From NCBI GenBank assembly GCA_031398325.1, contig JANNNB010000004.1, positions 1 through 8,701 of the forward strand: a DNA stretch of 8,701 nt, in the 5' to 3' direction. Both the position numbers and the translations under genes were made by a program. Positions within the stretch are counted from its first letter, which is position 1. Every line of letters begins with the position of its first letter. Of the stretch, positions 1 to 5,559 are shown in pieces. The notes below the pieces were generated by a model, which saw only the letters and a list, made by a program, of their open reading frames with translations, did not search any database and was not told where the DNA came from. This stretch comes from Sva-07 sp031398325 (lineage in GTDB: Bacteria > Actinomycetota > Acidimicrobiia > Acidimicrobiales > Ilumatobacteraceae).

Positions 1-22
1 TCATGACACTAGGAGCCCTCAC

Positions 23-79
23 ATGAACGACATCCTGGTCGAGATCGACGATCCGAAGGCGATGGCGGTGTTCCGATGA
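23..79 (+). CDS. possible 18-aa small ORF or leader peptide, coupled to the VOC gene
   Basis: An ATG at 23 opens an 18-codon frame (MNDILVEIDDPKAMAVFR) that ends in a TGA at 77-79. A good Shine-Dalgarno (AGGAG, 11-15) lies 7 bases before the ATG. The stop overlaps the next gene's start as ATGA (76-79), so ribosomes ending here could restart on the VOC gene. The ATG at 23 also overlaps a TGA at 24-26 in another frame, which may be the end of an upstream gene. The same frame is open back to base 2, so this could instead be the tail of an upstream protein. I recognise no family. Translation is plausible from the ribosome site and overlap; function is unknown. Confidence 0.3.
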   Translation: MNDILVEIDDPKAMAVFR

Positions 80-750
80 TCCGGCTCCGACAGGTCGCGC
101 TCGTCGCGCACGACCTCGACGCGGTCCTCGTCGAGCTGAACCGGCGGCTCGGTCTCGAGGTGGCGTTCAACGACCCCGCCGTCGCCGTGTTCGGGCTGCG
201 CAACGCGGTGTTGCCGGTGGGCACACAGTTCATCGAGGTCGTGTCGCCGACTCAGGACGGCACTGCCGCCGGACGCCAGCTCCAGCGGCTCGGTGGCGAC
301 GGCGGGTACATGGTGATCAGCCACACCGACGACCAGACCCCCTTCCGCGAACGAGCCGCCGAACTCGGCATCCGCACGGCCTTCGAGGCCGACGACCACG
401 GCTACAAGATCTGGCAACTCCATCCCGGCGACACGGGCGGATCGTTCTTGGAGATCGACTTCCAACCCGGCGGCGACGATCCCCAGGGACCGTGGGTGCC
501 GGCCGGCCCCGACTGGCAGCGGGCGGTGCGCACCGACGTCGTCAGCGGAATCACCGCAGTCGAACTGGCGGTGCCCGATCTGGAGATGACCGCCGCACAC
601 TGGAGCGCGATCCTCGGCCAACCGCACTTCGACAACGCCGAGATCCGGTGGTCGGAAGGGACCGGCGGGTTGGTCGCCGTCGAGCTGAGCCCGACGGGGA
701 CGACGGGAATGACCACACACCGGATCTGCGGGGTCGACTTCACGTTCTGA
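76..750 (+). CDS. VOC family (glyoxalase-like fold) protein
   Basis: A 224-residue protein of the vicinal oxygen chelate superfamily; the substrate cannot be told. The N-terminal module (about 3-130) has the usual signature: a beta strand followed by HDLDAV (12-17), RLGLEV (24-29), FIEVVSP (52-58), GGYMVISH (76-83), and LHPGDTGG (115-122) leading to FLEID (124-128). Likely metal or active-site ligands are E54, H116 and E126. The position normally held by the first metal histidine is Q6, as I recall for the related 'LRQVxLVA' group of VOC proteins. A second, shorter module starts near 157 (GITAVELAVPDLEM) and also lacks that histidine. The start is fixed by stops in frame just upstream (4-6, 10-12) and the lack of another start codon before 76. 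It overlaps the small ORF by 4 bases. The fold is fairly certain; the reaction is not. Confidence 0.85.
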   Translation: MIRLRQVALVAHDLDAVLVELNRRLGLEVAFNDPAVAVFGLRNAVLPVGTQFIEVVSPTQDGTAAGRQLQRLGGDGGYMVISHTDDQTPFRERAAELGIRTAFEADDHGYKIWQLHPGDTGGSFLEIDFQPGGDDPQGPWVPAGPDWQRAVRTDVVSGITAVELAVPDLEMTAAHWSAILGQPHFDNAEIRWSEGTGGLVAVELSPTGTTGMTTHRICGVDFTF

Positions 751-793
751 CCGCGACCCGGCACGCCGCCGACCGTTCCGACGATCTGGGGTC

Positions 794-839
794 GGGGCAC
801 AACTGCATCTGTGCACCCTGCGTCCCGGAAAGTGGGACG
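794..839. terminator. two tandem hairpins between convergent genes
   Basis: The 133-base gap between the VOC gene (ends 750) and the oppositely oriented oxidoreductase (ends 884) holds two small inverted repeats. GGGGCACA (794-801) pairs with TGTGC/CCC (810-818) with one bulged A at 815. CGTCCC (821-826) pairs with GGGACG (834-839) around a 7-base loop. There is no T-tract, so these are not classical intrinsic terminators, but the position between converging genes suits transcription termination for both. The rest of the gap shows nothing I can name. Confidence 0.35.
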
Positions 840-883
840 GAGGATGCTCAGAATTTCTGGGAGGTCGAGTTGGGCAGTGCGAG

Positions 884-1756
884 TCAGGCGGTGAGGGCGG
901 GAGCGAGGGCCCGCCACTGTTCGAGCGGGAAGCCGGCCGGGTCGTCGGTGAGCACCTGGATGCACACGTGATCGGCACCGGCGTCGCGATGCTCCTGCAC
1001 ACGCGCCGCGATGGTCGACTCGTCGCCCCACACCACGAGGGCGTCGACCAGGCGGTCGCTGCCGCCGTCGGCGATGTCGTCGTCGGTGAAGCCCTGCCGC
1101 TTCCAGTTGTTCGAGTAGTTCGGCAGACCGAGATAGGTCTTGAGGTGGGCACGGGCCGTCGCCCGAGCGCTGGTGGGGTCGGTGTCGAGCACCACGCCCT
1201 GCTCGCTGGCCACGAGCCCGTCACCGATCCCTGCGCGGGCGTTGGCCGTCAGCTCCGGCGTCACGAGGTACGGGTGCGTGCCGGCAGTGCGAGTACGGGC
1301 CAGCTCGAGCATCTTCGGCCCGAGCGCGGCCAGGACACGGTCACCCCTGGCCAAGGGGGTGTCGGCTGCGTCGAGCCCGTCCAGGTACTCCGCCATGGTC
1401 TCGACGGGGTTCTTGTACGTGCCCGGCGAGTTGACCATGTCGATGAAGGGACGATGGCTGATGCCGATACCGCACAGGAAGCGGGCACCGTGCTCGGCCG
1501 ACAACGACGCGTGCTGAGCGGCGGTCTCGTCCGGAGTGTGCATCCAGACGTTCAAGATTCCGGTCGCGATCGTCGCGGTCGACGTCACGCTCAACAGGTT
1601 GGCGAGCGGGCCGAACACATCGCCGCCCACGTCGGGGATCCACAGCGCCGAGTAGCCCAGCGCTTCCAGCTCGGAGGCCGCAGCCGCAGCGGCGGTGGCA
1701 TCGCCGTACCGCAACCCTGCACTCCAGATCCCGGTTCCACTCAATCGTGTCGTCAT
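884..1756 (-). CDS. LLM class (luciferase-like) F420-dependent oxidoreductase, MSMEG_4141-like
   Basis: A 290-residue single-domain TIM-barrel protein of the luciferase-like monooxygenase superfamily. It most resembles the actinobacterial group called TIGR03620 (probable F420-dependent oxidoreductase, MSMEG_4141 family). Visible hallmarks are GTGIWSAGLR at 7-16, ELEALGYSALWIPD at 29-42, the strand TATIATGILNVW (60-71), RFLCGIGISH (92-101), VLAALGPKMLELA (141-153), the loop AGTHPYLVTPE (158-168) and a C-terminal WGDESTIAARVQEHRDAGADHV segment around 243-264. Members are expected to use reduced F420 (possibly FMN) in the cytoplasm; the substrate is unknown. No Shine-Dalgarno sits at the normal distance: a GGGAGG lies about 24 bases upstream and is better spaced for an out-of-frame ATG at 1772. 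The start at 1756 is kept because the N-terminus matches the family. It follows the DUF2383 gene on the same strand with an 86-base gap. Confidence 0.85.
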   Translation of the reverse strand: MTTRLSGTGIWSAGLRYGDATAAAAAASELEALGYSALWIPDVGGDVFGPLANLLSVTSTATIATGILNVWMHTPDETAAQHASLSAEHGARFLCGIGISHRPFIDMVNSPGTYKNPVETMAEYLDGLDAADTPLARGDRVLAALGPKMLELARTRTAGTHPYLVTPELTANARAGIGDGLVASEQGVVLDTDPTSARATARAHLKTYLGLPNYSNNWKRQGFTDDDIADGGSDRLVDALVVWGDESTIAARVQEHRDAGADHVCIQVLTDDPAGFPLEQWRALAPALTA

Positions 1757-1826
1757 GGGTGCAGCGTGCCATCCCGGTCACCTCCCGGCAGAGTCCGAGC
1801 CGAAACCCGGGCTGCCGGCGAGGTGC

Positions 1827-1842
1827 CGACGGTCGACCGTCG
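1827..1842. repeat. 16-bp perfect palindrome CGACGGTCGACCGTCG
   Basis: The palindrome is perfect over 16 bp and directly abuts the stop codon of the DUF2383 gene (TGA at 1845-1843 on the minus strand). It lies 71 bases upstream of the oxidoreductase start. As RNA it could fold as a 6-bp stem with a TCGA loop. As DNA it could be a dimeric repressor site for the oxidoreductase gene. A second inverted repeat, CCGGCAG (1785-1791) and CTGCCGG (1812-1818), lies between it and that gene. The perfect symmetry is seen directly; either function is an inference. Confidence 0.4.
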
Positions 1843-2289
1843 TCAGGACGCTTGGAGCTGAAGCGACTTGACTTCGTCGTGGGTGGACTGCACCGACATG
1901 AACTGGCGCTGGATCACCGAACGCAGCTCCGGCGAGATGTCCTGGTCGAGCGCCTTGCGGTACTCGGACACGGCGTGGTCCTCGCCCTGCTCGGCGACGT
2001 CGAGGACACCGCTCGGGTTCGAGCCCGTCAGCGCGTCCTTGACTGCCATCCAGCCACGATGCGCTGCGGCTGTCACGGATCCGGATTCCTTGATCTGGTC
2101 GCCGTAGGTGGCAGCGATCGTGCGGAGTTCGTCGGCGAACTGCGCGCGTTCGGCCGAAAATGCCATGAAGCGGGCGGCGAGGTCGGCGCGGTCGCTGTCG
2201 GACAGCTTCTCGGCAGCTGACCGGAAACCGTTCGTGCCGTCCTCGAGCGTCTGGATGAGATCCTTGGTTACCTTCTCGTCGATCGACAT
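1843..2289 (-). CDS. PA2169 family four-helix-bundle protein (DUF2383)
   Basis: A 148-residue, cysteine-free, all-helical protein matching the ferritin-like DUF2383 (PA2169) family, which normally has about 140-160 residues. Conserved pieces are LEDGTNGFRSAAEKL (15-29), the first-bundle helix ending FADELRTI (51-58), SGSVTAAAHRGW (69-80), GEDHAVSEYRKAL (102-114) and the last helix with FMSVQSTHDEV (130-140). E103, D104, Y110, H137 and D138 are the acidic/His residues that could make a metal site, as in related ferritin-like folds. The biochemical role of the family is not established; members are often stress- or stationary-phase-linked. The start has a purine-rich ribosome site (AGAGAG) about 4-5 bases upstream. 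A stress-sigma-type promoter lies 32-56 bases upstream, supporting a stress role. It is divergent from the DUF72 gene. Confidence 0.88.
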   Translation of the reverse strand: MSIDEKVTKDLIQTLEDGTNGFRSAAEKLSDSDRADLAARFMAFSAERAQFADELRTIAATYGDQIKESGSVTAAAHRGWMAVKDALTGSNPSGVLDVAEQGEDHAVSEYRKALDQDISPELRSVIQRQFMSVQSTHDEVKSLQLQAS

Positions 2290-2320
2290 GATTCTCTCTT
2301 TCGGTTGTGGTCAGGCTGCG

Positions 2321-2345
2321 GTACCCAGCACCGCCGCAACCAATC
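2321..2345 (-). promoter_or_regulatory. SigB/SigF-type stress promoter (GATT-N15-GGGTAC)
   Basis: On the minus strand, GATT (2345-2342) is followed after 15 bases by GGGTAC (2326-2321). The SigB/SigF-type consensus in actinobacteria is GTTT-N14-16-GGGTAT, so the -10 part matches at five of six bases and the -35 part at three of four. The DUF2383 start codon lies 32 bases downstream of the GGGTAC, leaving room for a leader of about 20-25 bases that carries the ribosome site. A second, fuller match precedes the TerB-like gene at 3992-4017. Confidence 0.45.
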
Positions 2346-2414
2346 GTCATGCCAGAGGAATCACCCGTTCGAGTGACCGTGGATCGAAGCGAACGCCGCC
2401 TGTAGACAACAGGG

Positions 2415-3296
2415 GTGGACAGTCCGAGCGCCGGCGCCGAGTTGCGTGTCGGCTGCGCGATGTGGGCGCACAAGCCGTGGGTCGGACGATTCATCGGCAA
2501 GGGAACCGAGCTCGCCGACTATGCGACGTGGTGCAACGCCGTGGAGGGCAACACCACGTTCTACGCAACACCCTCGGCGGCCACGGTTCGTCGGTGGGCC
2601 GAACAGGCACCGGCCGACTTTCGGTTTGCGTTCAAGGTGCCGCGTACCGTCACCCACGATCAGCGACTGCGTTCCAGCGCGCATCGCGACGTTGCCGAGT
2701 TCCTGCGCGCCGTCGAACCACTCGGCGAACGCGTCGGGCCCGTCCAGCTCCAGTTGCCGCCCTCATTCGGACCAGAGTCGCTCGGCCAGGTCGGAACGTT
2801 CGTGACTGGCCTGCCGACGTCGTATCGCTGGGTCATCGAGCTGCGGCACCCGGCGTTCTTCGACGATGGAGCGGCCCACCGGGCCATCGACGAGATACTT
2901 CGGAAGGCGGGCGTCGGGCGAGTGGTCCTCGATACGAGACCGCTGTACGCCTCGGCAGCCGACACCGAGGCCGCGGTCGAGGAGCGACGGACCAAGCCAC
3001 GGGTTCCGATCGTGACCGACGTGATGGGCGAGGAACCCATCGTGCGCGTGATCGCCGGCAACGACGTCGGGCTCGCGGCCGCCGGCCTGGTGGCGTGGAC
3101 GGACCAGGTGATCGAGTTGTTGCAGGCGGGTCGACGCCCGTACGTGTTCGCGCATCAACCGGACAACGGTGAGTCCCCCCTGCTCGCCCGCCGCTTCCAT
3201 GCCGCGATCGCCGAACGGGTCCCCGGGCTGGCGCCCCTGCCCGAACCGACCACGATCGACACGTCGAGTGGCACCGACCAGACCTCACTGTTCTGA
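2415..3296 (+). CDS. DUF72 domain-containing protein (YecE-like)
   Basis: A 293-residue protein with the complete DUF72/YecE TIM-barrel-like pattern. It shows LRVGCAMWAHKPWVG (10-24), the diagnostic EGNTTFYATPS (44-54), FRFAFKVPRTVTHDQRL (69-85), PVQLQLPPSFG (109-119), RWVIELRHPAFF (138-149) and, near the end, RPYVFAHQPDNGESPLLARRF (241-261). E44, E142, R144 and H145 are conserved polar residues that probably line the pocket. No enzymatic activity is established for this widespread cytoplasmic family, so function remains unknown. The C-terminal tail after about 275 is low-complexity Pro/Thr/Ser. The start is a GTG at 2415 with only a weak CAGGGG next to it; a TTG at 2442 just before RVGCAMW is a possible alternative. 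The gene is divergent from DUF2383 and convergent with the TerB-like gene. Confidence 0.85.
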   Translation: MDSPSAGAELRVGCAMWAHKPWVGRFIGKGTELADYATWCNAVEGNTTFYATPSAATVRRWAEQAPADFRFAFKVPRTVTHDQRLRSSAHRDVAEFLRAVEPLGERVGPVQLQLPPSFGPESLGQVGTFVTGLPTSYRWVIELRHPAFFDDGAAHRAIDEILRKAGVGRVVLDTRPLYASAADTEAAVEERRTKPRVPIVTDVMGEEPIVRVIAGNDVGLAAAGLVAWTDQVIELLQAGRRPYVFAHQPDNGESPLLARRFHAAIAERVPGLAPLPEPTTIDTSSGTDQTSLF

Positions 3297-3335
3297 CGTG
3301 ATCGGTGCACGTGATGCGCGGGTTCTTGCCGGCGA

Positions 3336-3959
3336 TCAGTCGACGGCGCGGCTCTCGTTGATCGCGGCCACCGTCTCGATGACGCCGCGCACGTGCGCTC
3401 GCGACATGGTGAGCTTCTCGCCGATCCACTCCACGACCTGGCGATCCCGATCGTCGATGACGCCGTCGGCGGTCATGATCGTCGACGCTGCCGTGAGCAC
3501 CTGCTCCTTGCCGTGTTCGCTCAGCGAGGTGGCGAGGTAGCCGAGACGTGCGTCCAGAGGGGAATCGGCGGCTCGCGCCAGGTCTCCGGCGAGCGCAGCA
3601 CCGTCATAGTCCGGGACGTACGTGCGAACGACCTCGACGGCCAGCTGCCGTTCGCGGTCGGTGACGTTGCCGTCCGCGACGGCGACCGCAGACACGACCT
3701 CTCGAACGGCTGCCGCCAGCTGGACACGGAAGTCGGCCGTCGTCGGGTTGGCGAGGATCGACGGGTCGTACGTCGCCTTGGTGAGCTGACACTCGACGTA
3801 GGTACCGACGACCGACAACGGGATCAACGGAATGAAGAAGAGCGAGAACCATCGGCGCGCCTCGACCAATCGATACGGAGCGTCGCGACCCCCCGCCGGC
3901 GAGAAGAACTCCCCCTCGCTCTTCGTCTTGAACCGAACCTTCCAGCCGAAGATCAACAT
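3336..3959 (-). CDS. TerB-like protein with a degraded zinc-ribbon N-terminus
   Basis: A 207-residue protein in two parts. Residues 1-64 resemble the zinc-ribbon module often found at the N-terminus of actinobacterial TerB-type proteins (MLIFGWKVRF, then ARRWFSLFFIPLIPL at 34-48 and YVECQ at 54-58). Residues about 73-204 form an all-helical TerB (tellurite-resistance-like) domain with its two acidic metal-site motifs, ADGNVTDRE (95-103) and ADGVIDDRD (164-172). Of the cysteines expected in a ribbon only C57 remains: SPAG (20-23) and T60 stand where cysteines are usual, so zinc binding looks lost. The frame stays open upstream to about 4349, but the ATG at 3959 has a strong AAAGGTGG ribosome site 6 bases before it and begins the conserved sequence. 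A SigF-type promoter lies 33 bases upstream. The likely role is cytoplasmic stress response with no proven biochemistry. Confidence 0.75.
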   Translation of the reverse strand: MLIFGWKVRFKTKSEGEFFSPAGGRDAPYRLVEARRWFSLFFIPLIPLSVVGTYVECQLTKATYDPSILANPTTADFRVQLAAAVREVVSAVAVADGNVTDRERQLAVEVVRTYVPDYDGAALAGDLARAADSPLDARLGYLATSLSEHGKEQVLTAASTIMTADGVIDDRDRQVVEWIGEKLTMSRAHVRGVIETVAAINESRAVD

Positions 3960-3991
3960 CCCGCGCCACCTTTCATCGCCGTCCCGAGCAT

Positions 3992-4017
3992 GTACCCGTC
4001 GACGGCTCTGCCCAAAC
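3992..4017 (-). promoter_or_regulatory. SigB/SigF-type stress promoter (GTTT-N16-GGGTAC)
   Basis: On the minus strand, GTTT (4017-4014) is followed after 16 bases by GGGTAC (3997-3992). This agrees with the actinobacterial SigB/SigF consensus GTTT-N14-16-GGGTAT at nine of ten positions. The expected transcript start, near 3985, would give a leader of about 25 bases containing the AAAGGTGG ribosome site and the start at 3959. The remaining 120 bases up to the acyl-CoA dehydrogenase stop show no gene. Confidence 0.55.
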
Positions 4018-4137
4018 GGCACGCACCTGACCCGGCAACCCAGGTCGCGGCCGACCCCCACGGTCACGAAACGGGCCGTGTCGATCGAACGGATGACTGG
4101 GTTCGTCAACTCGGCGGTCGAGCGCCGAGTGACGGAA

Positions 4138-5349
4138 TCACTCGATACGCAGGCCCGAGATAGCCCGACTGATGACCAGCTGTTGGATCTCAGACGTACC
4201 CTCGAAAATTGTGTGGATCTTGGCGTCGCGATGCCAACGCTCGACGGGGTACTCGCGGGTGTAGCCGTAGCCGCCGAGGATCTGGATGGCGTCCTCGGTG
4301 ACGCGCACGGCGGTCTCCGACGCCTTCCACTTCGACATCGAGCCCTCACCGTTCTTGAACGTGCCGTTCTTGGCGAGCCACGCGGCGCGCCAGATCAGCA
4401 GGCGGCTGGCGTCGATCTCGGTCGCCATGTTCGCGAGCTTGAACGCGATCGACTGGTTCATGATGATCGGACGGCCGAACGCATGGCGTTCCTTGGCGTA
4501 GTCGAGCGCGTACTCGTAGGCGGCGCGAGCGACGCCGAGCGCCTGGGCGCCCACGGCGGGGCGGGTCGCCTCGAACGTCGCCATCGCCGGCTGCTTGCCG
4601 CTCGACACGTTGTCGCGGGCGCGGGCCAGCTTCTCGTCGAGCTTGTCCTTGCCTCCGAGCAGGCACGAACCCGGCACCTTCACGTCGTCGAGCACGACCT
4701 CGGACGTGTGGCTCGCACGGATGCCGTGCTTCTTGTACTTCTGACCCATCGACAGCCCGGGCGTGTTCGGCGGGACGATGAAGCTCGCCTGACCCTTCCC
4801 CTTGAGTTCCGGGTCGACGCTCGCCACGACGACGTGGATGTCGGCGATGCCACCGTTGGTGATCCAGGCCTTCGTGCCGTTGATGGTCCATTCGTCCTTG
4901 GCCTCGTCGTACACGGCCTTGGTGCGCAGACTCGACACATCGGAACCGGCATCGGGTTCGCTCACACAGAACGCACCGAGCTTCACGTCGTCGGCCGTGC
5001 CGTAGCACTGCGGGACCCACTCCATGACCTGCTCCGGGGTGCCGTTGCCAGCGATGCCAGCAGCGGCGAGCGCAGAACCCATGATGGCCATGCCGATGCC
5101 GGCGTCGCCCCAGAAGATCTCCTCGATGGCGACGGGCAGGGTGAGGCCGGTCGGGTCGCCCATGGCGTTCAGCAGGAAGTCGACGCCGTACAACCCGATC
5201 TGCGCAGCCTCCTGCACGACCGGCCATGGGAACTCCTCGCGCTCGTCCCACTCGTGGGCCGCTGGACGGATCACGTTCTCGGCGAAGTCGTGGGTCCACT
5301 TCTGGATCTGCAGCTGGTCTTCGTTGAGATTGAGCGAGAAGTCCGTCAT
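4138..5349 (-). CDS. acyl-CoA dehydrogenase (FadE-like)
   Basis: A 403-residue flavoenzyme expected to oxidise an acyl-CoA to the 2-enoyl-CoA with FAD, passing electrons to ETF, in the first step of beta-oxidation or a related acid catabolism. An N-terminal helical domain (about 5-120) is followed by the middle beta domain with AFCVSEPDAGSDVSSLRTKA (126-145), INGTKAWITNGG (156-167) and KHGIRASHTSEV (207-218). The C-terminal helical domain has RHAFGRPI (288-295), QILGGYGYTREYPVERWHRD (356-375) and IFEGTSEIQ (381-389). E383 is the position of the MCAD-type catalytic base, so the enzyme looks active. A Lys/Asp/Arg-rich insert at about 233-256 makes it slightly longer than the roughly 380-residue norm; similar actinobacterial FadE proteins carry one. 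I prefer the ATG at 5349: neither it nor the ATG at 5355 has a Shine-Dalgarno, and the promoter predicts transcription starting just before 5349. Chain-length specificity cannot be told. Confidence 0.93.
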   Translation of the reverse strand: MTDFSLNLNEDQLQIQKWTHDFAENVIRPAAHEWDEREEFPWPVVQEAAQIGLYGVDFLLNAMGDPTGLTLPVAIEEIFWGDAGIGMAIMGSALAAAGIAGNGTPEQVMEWVPQCYGTADDVKLGAFCVSEPDAGSDVSSLRTKAVYDEAKDEWTINGTKAWITNGGIADIHVVVASVDPELKGKGQASFIVPPNTPGLSMGQKYKKHGIRASHTSEVVLDDVKVPGSCLLGGKDKLDEKLARARDNVSSGKQPAMATFEATRPAVGAQALGVARAAYEYALDYAKERHAFGRPIIMNQSIAFKLANMATEIDASRLLIWRAAWLAKNGTFKNGEGSMSKWKASETAVRVTEDAIQILGGYGYTREYPVERWHRDAKIHTIFEGTSEIQQLVISRAISGLRIE

Positions 5350-5357
5350 GAGCATCT

Positions 5358-5386
5358 AAGTTACCGATCGGTAACGACAATGTCTA
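5358..5386 (-). promoter_or_regulatory. housekeeping-type promoter of the acyl-CoA dehydrogenase gene, leaderless
   Basis: On the minus strand, TAGACA (5386-5381, five of six bases of TTGACA) and TAACTT (5363-5358, a TANNNT -10) are separated by exactly 17 bases. The expected transcript start is about 5350-5351, one or two bases before the ATG at 5349, so the mRNA should be essentially leaderless; this agrees with the lack of a ribosome site. Both hexamers are overlapped by palindromic operators. Confidence 0.6.
5360..5375. promoter_or_regulatory. primary operator GTTACCGATCGGTAAC, probable TetR-family site
   Basis: This is a perfect 16-bp palindrome covering half of the -10 hexamer and most of the spacer of the acyl-CoA dehydrogenase promoter. 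Its size and symmetry are those of dimeric TetR-family sites, which often control fatty-acid degradation genes and are released by acyl-CoA. The placement fits repression by blocking polymerase. No regulator gene lies in this window, so the protein that binds is unknown. Confidence 0.6.
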
Positions 5387-5396
5387 CCCGCCGGTA
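5385..5396. promoter_or_regulatory. secondary operator copy TACCCGCCGGTA
   Basis: This imperfect copy of the same palindrome keeps the TACC and GGTA half-sites. Including flanks it matches the primary site at 11 of 16 bases. Its centre lies 23 bp from the primary centre, roughly two helical turns, so two dimers could bind the same face. It overlaps the edge of the -35 hexamer (5381-5386). Confidence 0.4.
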
Positions 5397-5415
5397 ACTT
5401 CGACCGCGAATCGCC

Positions 5416-5441
5416 ACACACCCCACACACCCCACACACCC
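5416..5441. repeat. 9-bp tandem repeat (ACACACCCC), about 2.9 copies
   Basis: ACACACCCC occurs at 5416-5424 and 5425-5433, followed by ACACACCC (5434-5441) and a further ACAC. It lies in the gap between the acyl-CoA dehydrogenase and the divergent lipoprotein gene, outside both predicted promoters. Such a short-period repeat could vary in copy number by slippage. No function is evident. Confidence 0.6.
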
Positions 5442-5547
5442 ACACGGGCCACAATCCACGTTTGCGACAAGAAAGTTGCGAACCGGGTCTCCGATTTCTC
5501 GCCGCAAACGGGGGTTTTGGACGTCGAGGGAGAGTGGTTCGGGGCGC

Positions 5548-5553
5548 TACCTT
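5548..5553 (+). promoter_or_regulatory. -10 element of a leaderless promoter for the lipoprotein gene
   Basis: TACCTT fits the TANNNT -10 pattern and ends 7 bases before the ATG at 5560, the typical spacing for leaderless genes of actinobacteria. The only purine run near the ATG is a G5 directly adjacent to it, too close to act as a ribosome site. No convincing -35 is seen. Confidence 0.35.
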
Positions 5554-5559
5554 CGGGGG

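Noticed and set aside
2366..2395. Inverted repeat CGTTCG/CGAACG in the DUF2383-DUF72 divergent gap as an operator
   Set aside because: Short arms with an 18-base spacer made of common high-GC words; not enough to call a site.
3299..3338. Inverted repeat TGATCG/CGATCA between the DUF72 and TerB-like genes as a terminator
   Set aside because: The stem is only 6 bp with a 28-base loop and it runs into the TerB-like stop codon; not distinguishable from chance.
3960..4349. Open frame that would extend the TerB-like protein by 130 residues at its N-terminus
   Set aside because: It is Arg/Ser/Thr-rich shadow sequence running antisense-free through the gap and overlapping the acyl-CoA dehydrogenase in another frame. 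The strong ribosome site and family-like N-terminus are at 3959.
3832..5397. Long plus-strand open frame of about 520 codons opposite the acyl-CoA dehydrogenase
   Set aside because: Its composition is the Arg/Val/Asp-rich pattern of a high-GC antisense shadow, and the minus strand encodes a complete recognisable enzyme.
5416..5445. Tandem repeat as a CRISPR-like array
   Set aside because: The period is 9 bp with no spacers.
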